NCBI GenBank assembly: GCA_028281235.1
Contig: JANQKG010000010.1
Span: forward strand, 124,001-188,000
Source: Afifellaceae bacterium
GTDB taxonomy: Bacteria > Pseudomonadota > Alphaproteobacteria > Rhizobiales > Afifellaceae
DNA: 64,000 nt
Direction of reading: 5' to 3'
Positions 8,628 to 24,577 of the stretch are shown here, in pieces (the first letter of the stretch is position 1; each line of letters starts with the position of its first letter). Position numbers and translations under genes: made by a program. The notes below the pieces were generated by a model, which was given only the letters and a program-made list of their open reading frames with translations, did no database searches and was not told where the DNA came from.

Positions 8628-9845
8628 TCAGGCAACGGCCCGCGACAGCGCGCATTGTGACCACAGGTCGTTCAGCGCGCCGACCAGGTGGTCGATGTCG
8701 GCGTCGGAATGGAGCGGCGTCGGCGTGATCCGCAGGCGCTCGGTTCCCACCGGCACCGTCGGGTAGTTGATGGGCTGCACGTAGATGCCGTACGAATCGA
8801 GCAGGAGGTCGGAGATCCATTTGCACTTGGCGGCGTTGCCCACCATCACCGGAACGATGTGGCTCGGATTCGACATGTGCGGAATGGAGCGCGCATCAAG
8901 CTTGGCGCGGAGCTTCGCGACTCGCTCTTTATGGCGCCGACGCAGGATCTCGTTCCCCTTGAGATGCTGAATGGACGCTGTGGCGCCGGCGGCCAACGCC
9001 GGGGGAAGCGCCGTTGTGAAGATGAAGCCGGAGGAGAACGAGCGGACGAAATCGCAAAGCGCGGTCGACGCTGCGATATAGCCACCCATAACGCCGAACG
9101 CCTTGCCCATCGTGCCCTCAATGACCGTCAGCCGATCCATCAGGCCTTCACGCTCGGCCACGCCACCGCCGCGCGGCCCGTACATGCCCACCGCGTGAAC
9201 CTCGTCGAGATAGGTCATCGCGCCGTATTTCTCCGCGACGTCGCAAATCTCGGCGATCGGCGCGATGTCGCCGTCCATGGAATAGACGCTTTCGAACGCC
9301 ACCAGCTTCGGCCGCTCCGGGTCGTCGGCGGCGAGCTTGCGCTCCAGGTCCTCAGGATCGTTGTGCTTCCAGATTCGTTTATCGGCGCGCGAGTGGCGGA
9401 TGCCTTCGATCATGGAGGCGTGGTTCAGGCCGTCGGAATAGACGATGCAGCCGGGTACGCGTGAGGCCAATGTGCTGATGGCGGCCCAGTTGGAGACATA
9501 GCCTGACGTGAAGATCAGCGCGGCTTCCTTGCCGTGCAGATCGGCAAGCTCCTTCTCCAGAAGCACGTGATAATGGTTCGTGCCGGAGATGTTGCGCGTG
9601 CCGCCGGCGCCGGCGCCGCAACGGTCGATCGCCTCCTTCATGGCGGATGTCACGACCGCGTTCTGCCCCATACCGAGATAATCGTTGGAGCACCACACGG
9701 TGACGTCGTGGGTTTCGCCGTCCGGCCGGTAACGGGTGGCGCGTGGAAAGTCGCCCGCATGCCGCTCAAGGTCAGCGAAGACGCGATAATTGCCGGCGTC
9801 GCGCAGTCCATCGAGGGCGTTCTCGAAAAATGCGTTCATGTCCAT
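8628..9845 (-). CDS. hemA: 5-aminolevulinate synthase
   Basis: HemA condenses glycine and succinyl-CoA with PLP to make 5-aminolevulinate, the first tetrapyrrole precursor in alphaproteobacteria (C4 pathway). The 405-residue protein has family length. [11 protein letters not shown] near residue 50, [12 protein letters not shown], the aspartate region [12 protein letters not shown] and the PLP-lysine motif [13 protein letters not shown] are all visible. An AGAGG site precedes the ATG. Its place after puhE ties early tetrapyrrole supply to bacteriochlorophyll demand. Another hemA copy may exist elsewhere, as in Rhodobacter sphaeroides (hemA/hemT). Confidence 0.97.
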   Translation of the reverse strand: MDMNAFFENALDGLRDAGNYRVFADLERHAGDFPRATRYRPDGETHDVTVWCSNDYLGMGQNAVVTSAMKEAIDRCGAGAGGTRNISGTNHYHVLLEKELADLHGKEAALIFTSGYVSNWAAISTLASRVPGCIVYSDGLNHASMIEGIRHSRADKRIWKHNDPEDLERKLAADDPERPKLVAFESVYSMDGDIAPIAEICDVAEKYGAMTYLDEVHAVGMYGPRGGGVAEREGLMDRLTVIEGTMGKAFGVMGGYIAASTALCDFVRSFSSGFIFTTALPPALAAGATASIQHLKGNEILRRRHKERVAKLRAKLDARSIPHMSNPSHIVPVMVGNAAKCKWISDLLLDSYGIYVQPINYPTVPVGTERLRITPTPLHSDADIDHLVGALNDLWSQCALSRAVA

Positions 9846-9866
9846 AATGCGCCTCTACTTCCTTCT

Positions 9867-10772
9867 TTAAGCTGCGGTGCCTTCATCGGCACCCGACCTC
9901 ACGCGATCTCCTGCCCCACACGCGCCGCCCCCGACCTCCTCGGGAAGCGCCGACGGCGCCGGCGTGAACGGGATGACGTTCTGGCGACCCTCGTGTCCCT
10001 CTGCCTCGCCCGACCTGTTGCCGCCGCCGGTCGCCCACGACCACAGAGCGGCGTCCGAGACAGGAAGGATCAGGAAGAGGTTCTCGACGATGGCCAACGT
10101 CAAGAAAGTCGCAAGAATGGTCCAAGATACGACTTCATGCGGTGACCCGGCACGATAGGCCAGGGCAACGAATAGTACGAGCGCCGCCGCTGCGCTGACG
10201 ATCACGACAGGAAACAGCGGGCTGATCCGGTCCGTGCGATAGTAGGTCGTTATGTAGGCCAGATTCGGCGGCACCAGCATGCCGGTGGAATTCGGCGCGC
10301 CGAGGAAGATGTTGATCTTGGCGCTGATGCGCATCGCCCACAATATCGCGAATGTCCAAAATCCGGTCTGGTTGACGCCATCCAGAGTCAAGAGGACCAC
10401 CACGAGCCCGGAGGCGAGGATCGCCAGTTCATGATCCCGCACGACCTGAAACGCGGCGCGAAAACGCTCCCAGCCGGAAAGACCGGGCGGGCATGGCGTC
10501 CGTCTCGGCCCGGTGATCAGGCCGAGCAGGAACGTCGTCTCGCTCCAGGCCCAAAAGCCCAACGCGCTGAGAAAGGCGACGAACACACCTGCCGTCGTTG
10601 CCATCTGGGCGCTGGCGTGAAGACCGAAGGCGGCCGCGACAGCCACCGCCGTCGCGCCGCCCAGAACCAGCGCCTGATTGTCCAGCCGCCTGCGTGACGC
10701 AAGCATCACCACGCCGGTCGACAGCCACCAGACGATGACGGTTGCGACTACGGCGATGACGATTTGGGTCAC
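9867..10772 (-). CDS. puhE: Photosynthetic complex assembly protein PuhE
   Basis: PuhE is a polytopic membrane protein (301 residues, roughly 7 hydrophobic segments) that modulates bacteriochlorophyll production and reaction-centre/LH1 assembly. Recognisable family segments include FWAWSETTFLLGLITGPRR and MRISAKINIFLGAPN. The GTG at 10772 is chosen as start because a perfect AAGGAGG stands 7 bases before it; a longer reading frame upstream lies inside acsF. The last 40 residues are hydrophilic and poorly conserved. It is followed 21 bases later by hemA. Confidence 0.92.
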   Translation of the reverse strand: MTQIVIAVVATVIVWWLSTGVVMLASRRRLDNQALVLGGATAVAVAAAFGLHASAQMATTAGVFVAFLSALGFWAWSETTFLLGLITGPRRTPCPPGLSGWERFRAAFQVVRDHELAILASGLVVVLLTLDGVNQTGFWTFAILWAMRISAKINIFLGAPNSTGMLVPPNLAYITTYYRTDRISPLFPVVIVSAAAALVLFVALAYRAGSPHEVVSWTILATFLTLAIVENLFLILPVSDAALWSWATGGGNRSGEAEGHEGRQNVIPFTPAPSALPEEVGGGACGAGDRVRSGADEGTAA

Positions 10773-10789
10773 GGGCGCCTCCTTACGGC

Positions 10790-11878
10790 CTACCAGACCG
10801 GTTCCAGCCGGCTGGTTGCGGGGATGGCGTTGGGCTTCGTCGGGATCGCGAAGATGCGCAGGAAGTTGACGCCCGCGGCTGCAACCCAAAACGCCTTGCC
10901 AAGCCGACCGGCAAGCCCGCCGGCTTCGTCGGCTGCGGCGATCTTGCGGTTGATCCGCTCCAGCCGCCGGAAGCCGGCGAGAAGCGCCGGGTTGTCGAGA
11001 TCAAGCGTCAGCGGGAAGACCTGCTTTGAGATCTCGCTCGTCGTGCGGAACACCTTCATGTCGTAATCTTCGATGTCGACGCCGAGCGCCTGGTGGAAGG
11101 CCGGGCGCGCATGGTCGCGCACATACATCGTGGCGAAGACGGCAAGCAGGAAGAACTTGATCCACAGCTTGTTGCGGCCGCTCAAGAGCTTCGGGTCGGT
11201 GCGCATCAACAGCGAGAACGCCTCGCCGTGGCGGAACTCGTCGTTGCACCATTCCTTGAACCACTTGAAGATCGGGTGGAACCGGAGCTCCGGATGCTGC
11301 TCCAGATGGCGGTAGATGGTGATGTAGCGGGCGTAGCCGATCTTCTCCGACAGATAGGTCGCGTAGTAGATGAACTTCGGCTTGAAGTAGGTGTATTTCT
11401 TCGCCTTGGCGAGGAAGCCCATATTGACGCCGATGCCGAAATCCTTGAGCGCATCGTTGATGAAGCCGGCATGGCGGGATTCGTCACGGCTCATGTAGCC
11501 GAAGAGCTCGCACACATCCTTGTTGGTGCCGCGGCGCTTCATCTCTTTATAAAGCACGCAGCCGGAGAACTCCGCCGTCAGCGAGCTCACCAGAAAGTCG
11601 ACGAGCTCCTTGCGCAGCTCCGGCGACAGGTTGTCGAGGTCGAGCTCTTCCCAGTCGGCATTGCGTTTGAAGTGCGCCTTGTTGGGATCGCTCTTCATCT
11701 CAGCGATGAGCGCGTCCCATTCGGCCCGCACCGGGGTCACGTCGATCTTGTCCATCTCGTCGAAATCCGTGGTGTAGAACCGCGGATTGAGCATCGTCGA
11801 TTCAAGCGCCGTGCGCGTCGTGTCGTTCTGCTCGCCGACACGGTCCGCAAGCTCAGTTGGCTCTACGTGGGCGTTCAT
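10790..11878 (-). CDS. acsF: Aerobic Mg-protoporphyrin IX monomethyl ester cyclase
   Basis: AcsF is the O2-dependent diiron oxidative cyclase that forms the isocyclic ring E, giving protochlorophyllide. The 362-residue protein contains diiron ligand helices with DESRHAGF (about residue 133) and DEFRHGEAF (about residue 217), and the family pattern [13 protein letters not shown] near the N-terminus. The start overlaps the upstream small gene (ATGA). The window also encodes the anaerobic cyclase BchE, so this organism should make the ring under both oxic and anoxic conditions. Confidence 0.97.
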   Translation of the reverse strand: MNAHVEPTELADRVGEQNDTTRTALESTMLNPRFYTTDFDEMDKIDVTPVRAEWDALIAEMKSDPNKAHFKRNADWEELDLDNLSPELRKELVDFLVSSLTAEFSGCVLYKEMKRRGTNKDVCELFGYMSRDESRHAGFINDALKDFGIGVNMGFLAKAKKYTYFKPKFIYYATYLSEKIGYARYITIYRHLEQHPELRFHPIFKWFKEWCNDEFRHGEAFSLLMRTDPKLLSGRNKLWIKFFLLAVFATMYVRDHARPAFHQALGVDIEDYDMKVFRTTSEISKQVFPLTLDLDNPALLAGFRRLERINRKIAAADEAGGLAGRLGKAFWVAAAGVNFLRIFAIPTKPNAIPATSRLEPVW

Positions 11879-12180
11879 AGCGTGGCCCTCTCTGAGAAGC
11901 TGAATTCACAAAGCTCCATGAACTCCAAATCGCCGGTCGCTCGTGTCCAGGCGCGCTCCAACCAGCTTGCGCGGGTGATTGTCGCCATGCGCTGGAAGGT
12001 CTGCGTCTCGCCGTAGGGCACTTGAACCGGCGCGCCGTGGACAACGACTTCATCGCCGGGATGCACCACGGCGCCGTTGTCGAAGCGCACATGCGCGCCG
12101 AGGCTGTCGAAGGTGTTGTTGATCTCCACCGTGCAGGGGACCTCCTCCTTCCGCCGGCCGAAGAACGGGAGCCAGCTCAT
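11875..12180 (-). CDS. Small conserved protein between puhC and acsF
   Basis: This 101-residue protein is encoded between puhC (4-base overlap) and acsF (4-base overlap), so it is firmly within the operon. It starts [20 protein letters not shown] and contains [18 protein letters not shown], which looks like a short beta-rich domain with a basic start. There is no membrane segment. I recognise it only as a positional relative of small orfs found before acsF in other purple bacteria. A role in cyclase function or RC assembly is possible but not shown. Confidence 0.85.
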   Translation of the reverse strand: MSWLPFFGRRKEEVPCTVEINNTFDSLGAHVRFDNGAVVHPGDEVVVHGAPVQVPYGETQTFQRMATITRASWLERAWTRATGDLEFMELCEFSFSERATL

Positions 12181-12659
12181 TGGTCGTTTTCTCCCTGCAT
12201 TGCCAGGAACCGCGAGAACGCCGCCACATTGTCGGGTCCGAAGGCATCGAGATAGATGCGTTCGCCGGTCCCGGTGTCCGACAAGGTTATGGCGCCGCCC
12301 TCCCACATGATCAGACGGAACGGCTGGGTCTGTGGAACGTTGGCAATCGTGCGCGAACGCTGGAGACCGCGGAGTGCGCCGCGCACAAAGCCGTCCTGGT
12401 TCGAGCCGAGTTCTTCGATCACCGCTCCGCTTGCAGCATCCGTCACGATGACGCTGTCGCCTTCTCCGGGCAGGAACACGATGTCGCGGATGTCGACCGG
12501 CGTAGTTGTCGCAACGCGCACGGTGCCGACATCAGTGAGCCGGCCGAACACGGCGATGGTGCAGACCAGCGCGACCAACGCGATCGCGCTATAGAGCGGC
12601 AGGCGCGGGAAGGACGGCTGACGCGTGGCCGGCTGAACGGAAGACGTGGCGAGACTCAT
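12177..12659 (-). CDS. puhC: Photosynthetic complex assembly protein PuhC
   Basis: PuhC is a membrane-anchored assembly factor required for normal LH1-RC levels. The 160-residue sequence has one transmembrane segment (about residues 22-42, LYSAIALVALVCTIAVFG) and a periplasmic domain with the family features LPGEGDSVIVTDAASG and a C-terminal segment near FGPDNVAAFSRFL. It starts 9 bases after puhB and overlaps the next small gene by 4 bases. Confidence 0.9.
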   Translation of the reverse strand: MSLATSSVQPATRQPSFPRLPLYSAIALVALVCTIAVFGRLTDVGTVRVATTTPVDIRDIVFLPGEGDSVIVTDAASGAVIEELGSNQDGFVRGALRGLQRSRTIANVPQTQPFRLIMWEGGAITLSDTGTGERIYLDAFGPDNVAAFSRFLAMQGENDQ

Positions 12660-12668
12660 CGTCGGCTC

Positions 12669-13355
12669 CTATTCCGCCGGCACCAGAGGCGCGCCGGCCG
12701 CGGGGATGTCGCGTTCCGCCGCAGGTCGCGTGACCGCGATCGTCGGGGCCATCGCATCGCCGGATTGCGCCGCAACAAGCTGCGCCTTCAAAGCGTCCGC
12801 CGCGGCTTCAACATTGGGGATGCAGCGCAGCGCCGGCTCCGGCTGTGAGAACCGCCACGGCCTGAGATGCGGCCACAGCACAAACCACGACAGGCGCTGC
12901 CCCTCCTTGACCGACAGAACGATGTCGCCGCTGCCATCCCTGTTGCGCGACATGTCGGCTGATGCGATCTGGCGGAACGGCAGGTTGAGCGTGACCGACA
13001 GCGCAACGCCGATCCGCATCACCAGGCGGCGGTTGGTGATCGTATAGAGCGTCGTCTTCTGCACGCCCCAGGCAAACAGCTCCAGGAGCGCCAGCGCGAC
13101 GGCGGCGAGTATGGCCATTGCCGCCACAGAGAAGAGGATGCCGGCGAATGGCCGTGCGTCATGTATTCCCGCCGCAGCTATCCACGCCGCAAGCACCGCG
13201 AAATACCCCGCCACCCAGCGCGTCTTGAGGACACGTGAAGCGATCTGCTGCGCCACGGGCCGTCCCTGCCAGACGATGAACTCTCCCTCCGGCAGACGCG
13301 TCGGAAGGCCGGGGACCGGCTCGTCGTCGTGCTCAAAAACTGGGATCTTGGTCAT
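12669..13355 (-). CDS. puhB: Photosynthetic complex assembly protein PuhB
   Basis: PuhB is a membrane protein that supports reaction-centre assembly. The 228-residue product shows a soluble N-terminus with LPEGEFIVWQGRP, two or three hydrophobic segments (about 45-97), and then a PH-like domain marked by TLYTITNRRLVMRIGVAL, the typical bacterial PH-domain signature. The C-terminus is Ala/Pro-rich and variable. It is placed between puhA (12 bases) and puhC (9 bases) as in other clusters. Confidence 0.93.
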   Translation of the reverse strand: MTKIPVFEHDDEPVPGLPTRLPEGEFIVWQGRPVAQQIASRVLKTRWVAGYFAVLAAWIAAAGIHDARPFAGILFSVAAMAILAAVALALLELFAWGVQKTTLYTITNRRLVMRIGVALSVTLNLPFRQIASADMSRNRDGSGDIVLSVKEGQRLSWFVLWPHLRPWRFSQPEPALRCIPNVEAAADALKAQLVAAQSGDAMAPTIAVTRPAAERDIPAAGAPLVPAE

Positions 13356-13367
13356 CTCAACGCCTCA

Positions 13368-14150
13368 TCAGACATAGGGTTCCTGACGCTGCGGCGTGGC
13401 GTAGAGCTGGCCGCCGCCGTAATACGCTACGGTGCGTTCTTCCTCCAGGCGGGTGACGCGGTTGCCGTTCGCCAAAGTCGGAACATTGGCGAACTGCGCG
13501 CCGGTGATGGCGTGCACATAGACGTGGCGCTTGCCGCGGCCGCTCTTCTTGAAGACGCAGAAATTGATCGGCAGAAGCTGCGTGCCGCTCCCGCCGGAGG
13601 TCTCTATCTGCAAGTAGCGCAGAATCTGCTCCGAACGGTCGATCCACAAGTCCGTGACCGTGCCGCCGGCAGCGCCGTCGCAGCCGACAACCGACATGCC
13701 GCGCGGGTCGAAATCCTCCGCCGCGACTTGGTATTCGGTGGCGACGCTCATCGGCACGATGCGGTCCTGACCGTCGGCAGCCGTGTCGGCGACGTCGGCC
13801 CGCTCCGCCCACGAGCCCGGACCGATGCCATCGGCCATGGGATCGCCGGTCGGGACGAGGGCAGCGCCGGGGAATGCGGCCGCCCGCTCCGCGGCAATCG
13901 GCCGGCTGTCGCGTTCCTTGTTGGGAACGCTCACGGTGCCGTGGCCGTGCGCCAATGCGAACGTCTTGGCCGGCGGAACGAACAGCCACGGGTCCTTTGA
14001 ATATCGGCCCGTGAGGTCGTCCTCCAGCGGATAGCCCTCGCGCCGGTCCTCCTGGCGCAAGTACCAGATGAGGCCGGCAAAGAAGACCCAGAACGCATAA
14101 AGCGACAGCTGTGCGATATCGATATATGCGGTGAATGCGCCGGTTTCCAT
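13368..14150 (-). CDS. puhA: Photosynthetic reaction centre H subunit
   Basis: PuhA caps the cytoplasmic face of PufLM and conducts protons toward QB. The 260-residue protein has one N-terminal transmembrane helix (about residues 12-30, AQLSLYAFWVFFAGLIWYL) followed by REDRREGYPLE-type sequence and a PRC-barrel domain (about 150-230) with TVTDLWIDRSEQILRYLQ, which includes the conserved acidic residue of the proton path. It is separated from lhaA by 26 bases and from puhB by 12. Confidence 0.96.
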   Translation of the reverse strand: METGAFTAYIDIAQLSLYAFWVFFAGLIWYLRQEDRREGYPLEDDLTGRYSKDPWLFVPPAKTFALAHGHGTVSVPNKERDSRPIAAERAAAFPGAALVPTGDPMADGIGPGSWAERADVADTAADGQDRIVPMSVATEYQVAAEDFDPRGMSVVGCDGAAGGTVTDLWIDRSEQILRYLQIETSGGSGTQLLPINFCVFKKSGRGKRHVYVHAITGAQFANVPTLANGNRVTRLEEERTVAYYGGGQLYATPQRQEPYV

Positions 14151-14176
14151 GGCGGTTCTCCCGTTCTCCTAGTTGC

Positions 14177-15616
14177 TCAGCCTGGCAAATCCACCAGGCC
14201 GAATTGTCTTGCGCGCGCCGTGCCGATCGTCCGGTCTTTCCCGACCAGCGGGCCGAGCACGGCCAGTCCCAAGAACAAAAGTACGATCTCGATGTGGTAG
14301 ACGACGCCGTATCCGGTCGCCGGGGAGGCGAGCGACTCCCCGAGCGCCCCGTTGACGGCAAGCGCGTTGACGCCGTCGCGAATGATGCCGCCGAGCGCCA
14401 GTCCGGTCCCGATCGCCGTGGCTTGCACGGCGCTCCAGGCGCCGATGGCAAAGCCGCTGTCGGAGCCGTCGGCGAGCTCCATGGCGGCGAGCATCGTGCA
14501 CACGGCGAAGAGCCCGCCGCCGAAGCCGATGAAGAGCGCACCAAACCGGAACAGCGCCGCAGACTCCAGCGGGGCGGAAAGGATGACGGCGGCGAAGGCA
14601 AAGATTCCGGCGAGCGCGCCCATCGCGGCCACGCGATACATGTCGAAATGCTTCTGCAGGAGCCTGCCTGCAAGCGCAAAGCCCGCAAGCGTGCCCGCCG
14701 CCCAAAGCGCTGTGAGATATGTGGTCTGCGCCACGGAGAGCCCGAGGATCTCGCCGCCATAGGGCTCCAGGAGAACGTCCTGCATGGCAAAGGCCATCGA
14801 TCCCAGACCGACGCCGATGAGAAGCCGCGTCGTGCGCGGGTCGGCGCGGTAGGCGGCCTGCGCTTGCGCGAAACTGGGCACCGAGCGGCCGGCCCGTGTG
14901 CGGGTCGGATTGCGCGCCTCCTGCTTCCACAGCGAGATCACGTTGATAACCACCGTCACCGCTGCCGCACCCTGGATGACCTGGATCAGCCGCTTCGGGC
15001 TGAAATCGGTGAGGAGCAGACCGAAGGCCACTGACGAAATGATCATGCCGACGAGAAGCGCGACATAGACCAGCGCCACAACGCGCGGCCGTGTCTCCCT
15101 CGGCGCCAGATCAGTGGCAAGCGCCAGGCCGGCGGTCTGCGTCATGTGCATGCCCGTGCCGGTCAACAGGAAGGCGGCGGCCGCGGCGACTGGGCCAATC
15201 CATTCCGGCCCGTGGGTCTGCGATTGCAGGATCAGAAGCGCGAACGGCATGAAGGACAGGCCACCGAACTGCAAAAGCGTACCGAGCCAGATGAACGGGA
15301 CCCGCCGCCACCCAAGCGCTGAGACATAGGTGTCGGAGCGGTAGCCCATGAGCACGCGGAACGGCGCCGCCAGGACCGGGATCGCCACCATCAGCGCCAC
15401 CAGCCAAGTCGGCACGCCAAGCTCGATGACCATGACACGGTTGAGCGTTCCCGTCAGAAGCACTGCGGCCATACCCACGGAGAGCTGGAACATGGAAAGC
15501 CGCAAGAGCCGCCCAAGCGGCAGGTCGCGCGACGCCGCATCGGCGAACGGCAGGAAGCGAATGCTGACGCTCTGCCAGGCCCCGACGATCACTGCGTTTG
15601 CGCGAGAAAGCTTCAC
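14177..15616 (-). CDS. lhaA: LH1 assembly protein LhaA (PucC family)
   Basis: LhaA is a 12-helix major-facilitator-like protein of the bacteriochlorophyll delivery (BCD) family, needed for LH1 assembly and possibly for pigment hand-over. The GTG at 15616 gives 479 residues starting VKLSRANAVIVGAW (read as Met); it overlaps the bchM stop (GTGA) and has GGAGG 10 bases upstream. Family segments such as LLTGTLNRVMVIELGVP and MGYRSDTYVSALGWRRVP are clear. A second PucC-type gene (bch2) lies at 28022. Confidence 0.93.
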   Translation of the reverse strand: MKLSRANAVIVGAWQSVSIRFLPFADAASRDLPLGRLLRLSMFQLSVGMAAVLLTGTLNRVMVIELGVPTWLVALMVAIPVLAAPFRVLMGYRSDTYVSALGWRRVPFIWLGTLLQFGGLSFMPFALLILQSQTHGPEWIGPVAAAAAFLLTGTGMHMTQTAGLALATDLAPRETRPRVVALVYVALLVGMIISSVAFGLLLTDFSPKRLIQVIQGAAAVTVVINVISLWKQEARNPTRTRAGRSVPSFAQAQAAYRADPRTTRLLIGVGLGSMAFAMQDVLLEPYGGEILGLSVAQTTYLTALWAAGTLAGFALAGRLLQKHFDMYRVAAMGALAGIFAFAAVILSAPLESAALFRFGALFIGFGGGLFAVCTMLAAMELADGSDSGFAIGAWSAVQATAIGTGLALGGIIRDGVNALAVNGALGESLASPATGYGVVYHIEIVLLFLGLAVLGPLVGKDRTIGTARARQFGLVDLPG

Positions 15617-16314
15617 GACCGGGTCACCTCCATCGCCTCGGAGATGTAGAACCCGCGCGCGATCCGAGAGACGGAACGGGCGCTCCAACCGGCAAGCGCC
15701 GGCCGCTTCTGGAGGTTGCAGGCAAGCGCGGCGGCGGCGACCGGCTGAATGGCCGGCGCGCGATCGCTACGCGGGAACATCCGCCCGACGAGATGCATAA
15801 TGGCCAGAAGCGGCGTGCGCGGCGCGACGGTGAAGACGATCGACCGGTCTGTGCGGGAGGCCAAGGCGGCGAGGGCATCCTCAACGTCGGCCGCGCAATA
15901 GTGAATGAGGGAATCCATGGCGACGACGGCGTCGAACCGGCCGTGCACGTCGGAAAGCATGTCGCCGGCGAGAAACGATATGCGGCCCTTGCCGCTGTAG
16001 CCGGCAAGCTGCTCGTTGGCGAAACGGATGATCTGCGGCGAAAGGTCGACGCCCAGCACATCGGCCCCCCGGCTCGCCAACGCCGTCGACAGCGCGCCGG
16101 CGCCGCAGCCGGCATCGAGGATGCGCATACCCGTGAGGTCGGCTGGGAGGCAGGAGAGGATCGTATCGCGCATGGCGGCGCGGCCTTCGCGCACGGTGGC
16201 GCGGATGCGGCTGAGCGGCTTGTCTGAGGCAAACCGCTTCCAGGCATCGATCGCGGTCCGGTCGAAATAGACCTGGATCTCGCTGCGACGCTGAAGGTAG
16301 CCGGCATCGATCAT
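15613..16314 (-). CDS. bchM: Mg-protoporphyrin IX O-methyltransferase
   Basis: BchM methylates the ring-C propionate of Mg-protoporphyrin IX with S-adenosylmethionine, the step before ring-E cyclisation. The SAM motif ILDAGCGAGALSTALA lies near residue 65, and VLGVDLSPQIIRFA follows. I start at the ATG at 16314 (233 residues), which has TGAGG 8 bases upstream within the bchL end; the reading frame stays open to a TTG at 16332. It is coupled to lhaA through a GTGA overlap. Confidence 0.95.
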   Translation of the reverse strand: MIDAGYLQRRSEIQVYFDRTAIDAWKRFASDKPLSRIRATVREGRAAMRDTILSCLPADLTGMRILDAGCGAGALSTALASRGADVLGVDLSPQIIRFANEQLAGYSGKGRISFLAGDMLSDVHGRFDAVVAMDSLIHYCAADVEDALAALASRTDRSIVFTVAPRTPLLAIMHLVGRMFPRSDRAPAIQPVAAAALACNLQKRPALAGWSARSVSRIARGFYISEAMEVTRS

Positions 16315-16324
16315 CGCATCGACC

Positions 16325-20959
<4,635 letters not shown>

Positions 20960-20985
<26 letters not shown>

Positions 20986-22507
20986 CGTAAAGCGTCTCGA
21001 CTGTGATCGTCTTCAGGCCGCCATCGGCGGCGAATTGTTCGGTGTTGCGGCGTGCTTTGCCACGCACGAAGAACGGAATCTTCTTCAGCTCCTGCTCCGC
21101 ATCCGGCGACCAACGCGGCGCGTCATCAGACGCGGAAGGCAGGTCGGCAACGGCCGCCGGCGCGTCTGGCCGGGAGCCGTCGCCGACCGCGGCCAGATGG
21201 GAGGCGTCGGCCGCGTCGTTAAACTCAAAGTCCTCACGGAACATGCCGAGAAGGTGCTCTTCCAGGCCCATCATCAGGGGGTGGACCCATGTGTCGAACA
21301 GCACATTGGCGCCCTCAAAGCCCATCTGCGGGGCGTAGCGGGCGGGGAAATCCTGAACATGGATGGGCGCTGAGATGACTGCGCAGGCAATGCGCAGGCG
21401 CTTGGCGATATGGCGCTCCATCTGCGTGCCGAGGACGAGCTCCGGCTGCGCCGCCATGATGGCGTCCTCAATCTCCAGATGGTCTTCGGAGATCAGCGGC
21501 TCGACATCGTATTCGCGCGCTGCTGCGCGAACATCGCGAGCAAACTCGCGTGAATAGGTGCCAAGGCCGCAGACCTTGAAGCCGAGCTCAGTCTCCGCGA
21601 CGCGCGCCGCGGCGATCGCATGCGTGGCGTCGCCAAAGACAAAGACGCGCTTGCCGGTCAGGTAATTGGAATCGATGGAGACGGAGTACCACGACAGCCG
21701 CTCTTCGCCGCTTTCAAGGACGGGCTGCGGGTCGACGCCGGCCATCTCAGCGACGGCGCGAACAAAATCCTTCGTCGCGTTCACGCCGATCGGAATGGTC
21801 CGCACCGACGGCTGCTTGAACTCACGCTCCAGCCACCGCGCCGCAACGTCGGCGATCTCCGGATAGAGCACGATGTTGAAGTCGGCGTCGGGAAGTCGCG
21901 CCAGGTCGGCCGGCGAAGCGCCGAGCGGCGCCACGACGTTCACCGGAACGCCAAGCGCATCCAGGAGCCGACGCACTTCCGTCACGTCGTCGCGGTTATG
22001 GAAGCCGAGCGCCGTCGGTCCGAGAATGTTGCACGACTTGGTGCCGGCCTTCCGCTCCGGGGTTCGCCCGCCGGCAAAGCCGCGCACCAGGCGATAGAAC
22101 GTCTCCGCCGCGCCCCAATTTTCTTTCTTCTGATAGGAGGGCAGCTCAAGCGGCACGACAGGGACGGGGAGGTCCAGTGTCTTGGCGAGGCCGCCCGGAT
22201 CGTCCTGGATCAGCTCAGCCGTGCACGAGGCGCCGACCATCACCGCCTGCGGCTTGAAGCGCTCGACGGCCTCGCGGCAGGCGCGCTTGAAGATCTCCGC
22301 CGTATCGGAGCCCAGGTCGCGCGCTTGGAAGGTCGTGTAGGTCACTGGCGGGCGCGACTTGCGCCGCTCGATCATGGTGAACAGGAGATCGGCATAGGTG
22401 TCGCCCTGCGGCGCATGCAGCACGTAGTGCAGATCGCGCATCGACGAGGCGATGCGCATCGCGCCGACATGGGGTGGTCCTTCGTAGGTCCAGACCGTGA
22501 GCTGCAT
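20960..22507 (-). CDS. bchB: Protochlorophyllide reductase subunit B
   Basis: BchB with BchN forms the catalytic component that reduces the D ring of protochlorophyllide without light. The 515-residue protein keeps Asp36 ([13 protein letters not shown]), the unusual oxygen ligand of the shared 4Fe-4S cluster, and Cys95 (VGASCTAEL). The C-terminal part carries the short extra domain typical of BchB (about residues 455-515, ending AKAHFGR). It overlaps bchH by 26 bases and starts 3 bases after the bchN stop. Confidence 0.97.
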
Positions 22508-22510
22508 GGT

Positions 22511-24321
<1,811 letters not shown>

Positions 24322-24359
24322 CCTCGCCCGGCCTCTCCGCCTCCCAACGGTCTGCTGAC

Positions 24360-24389
24360 ACTTTAGTCTCGTGCTTAAGGATGTGTCAA
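24360..24389 (-). promoter_or_regulatory. Candidate sigma-70 promoter of the bchF operon
   Basis: On the minus strand a TTGACA -35 box (24389-24384) is followed after 18 bases by TAAAGT (24365-24360), a 4/6 match to the -10 box. The -35 box lies inside the PpsR-type palindrome, which would let the repressor exclude RNA polymerase. Confidence 0.55.
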
Positions 24390-24401
24390 CTTTCCTTGAC
24401 G
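24384..24401. promoter_or_regulatory. PpsR-type operator in the bchF/ppaA divergent region
   Basis: TGTCAACTTTCCTTGACG fits TGT-N12-ACA with one mismatch in the last base and has the expected TGTCAA/TTGACR inner symmetry. It lies 63 bases before bchF and about 177 bases before ppaA. A further TGT...ACA pair at 24410-24429 has spacing 14 and is not counted. Confidence 0.75.
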
Positions 24402-24577
24402 TTTATTTTTGTTTACAACTCGGCTGACATGGGACAATGTTCTCAGCGCCCCGAAGTACCGACGTTCTGCTCGAACGGAGGGGCGCCCGGTTCGATTGGA
24501 CGCCCGTCCGAGCTCAGCGTTACCGGCGAGTGCGTCATTGTTCCGGACCGGCCGACATTTGATGGCACGGATTGGCA

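Noticed and set aside
11093-12016. Long plus-strand open frame of 307 codons
   Set aside because: It is antisense to acsF, whose protein is clearly conserved; it is a product of high G+C.
24410-24429. Second PpsR site before ppaA (TGT...ACA)
   Set aside because: The spacing is 14 bases instead of 12 and the inner bases lack the CAA/TTG symmetry.
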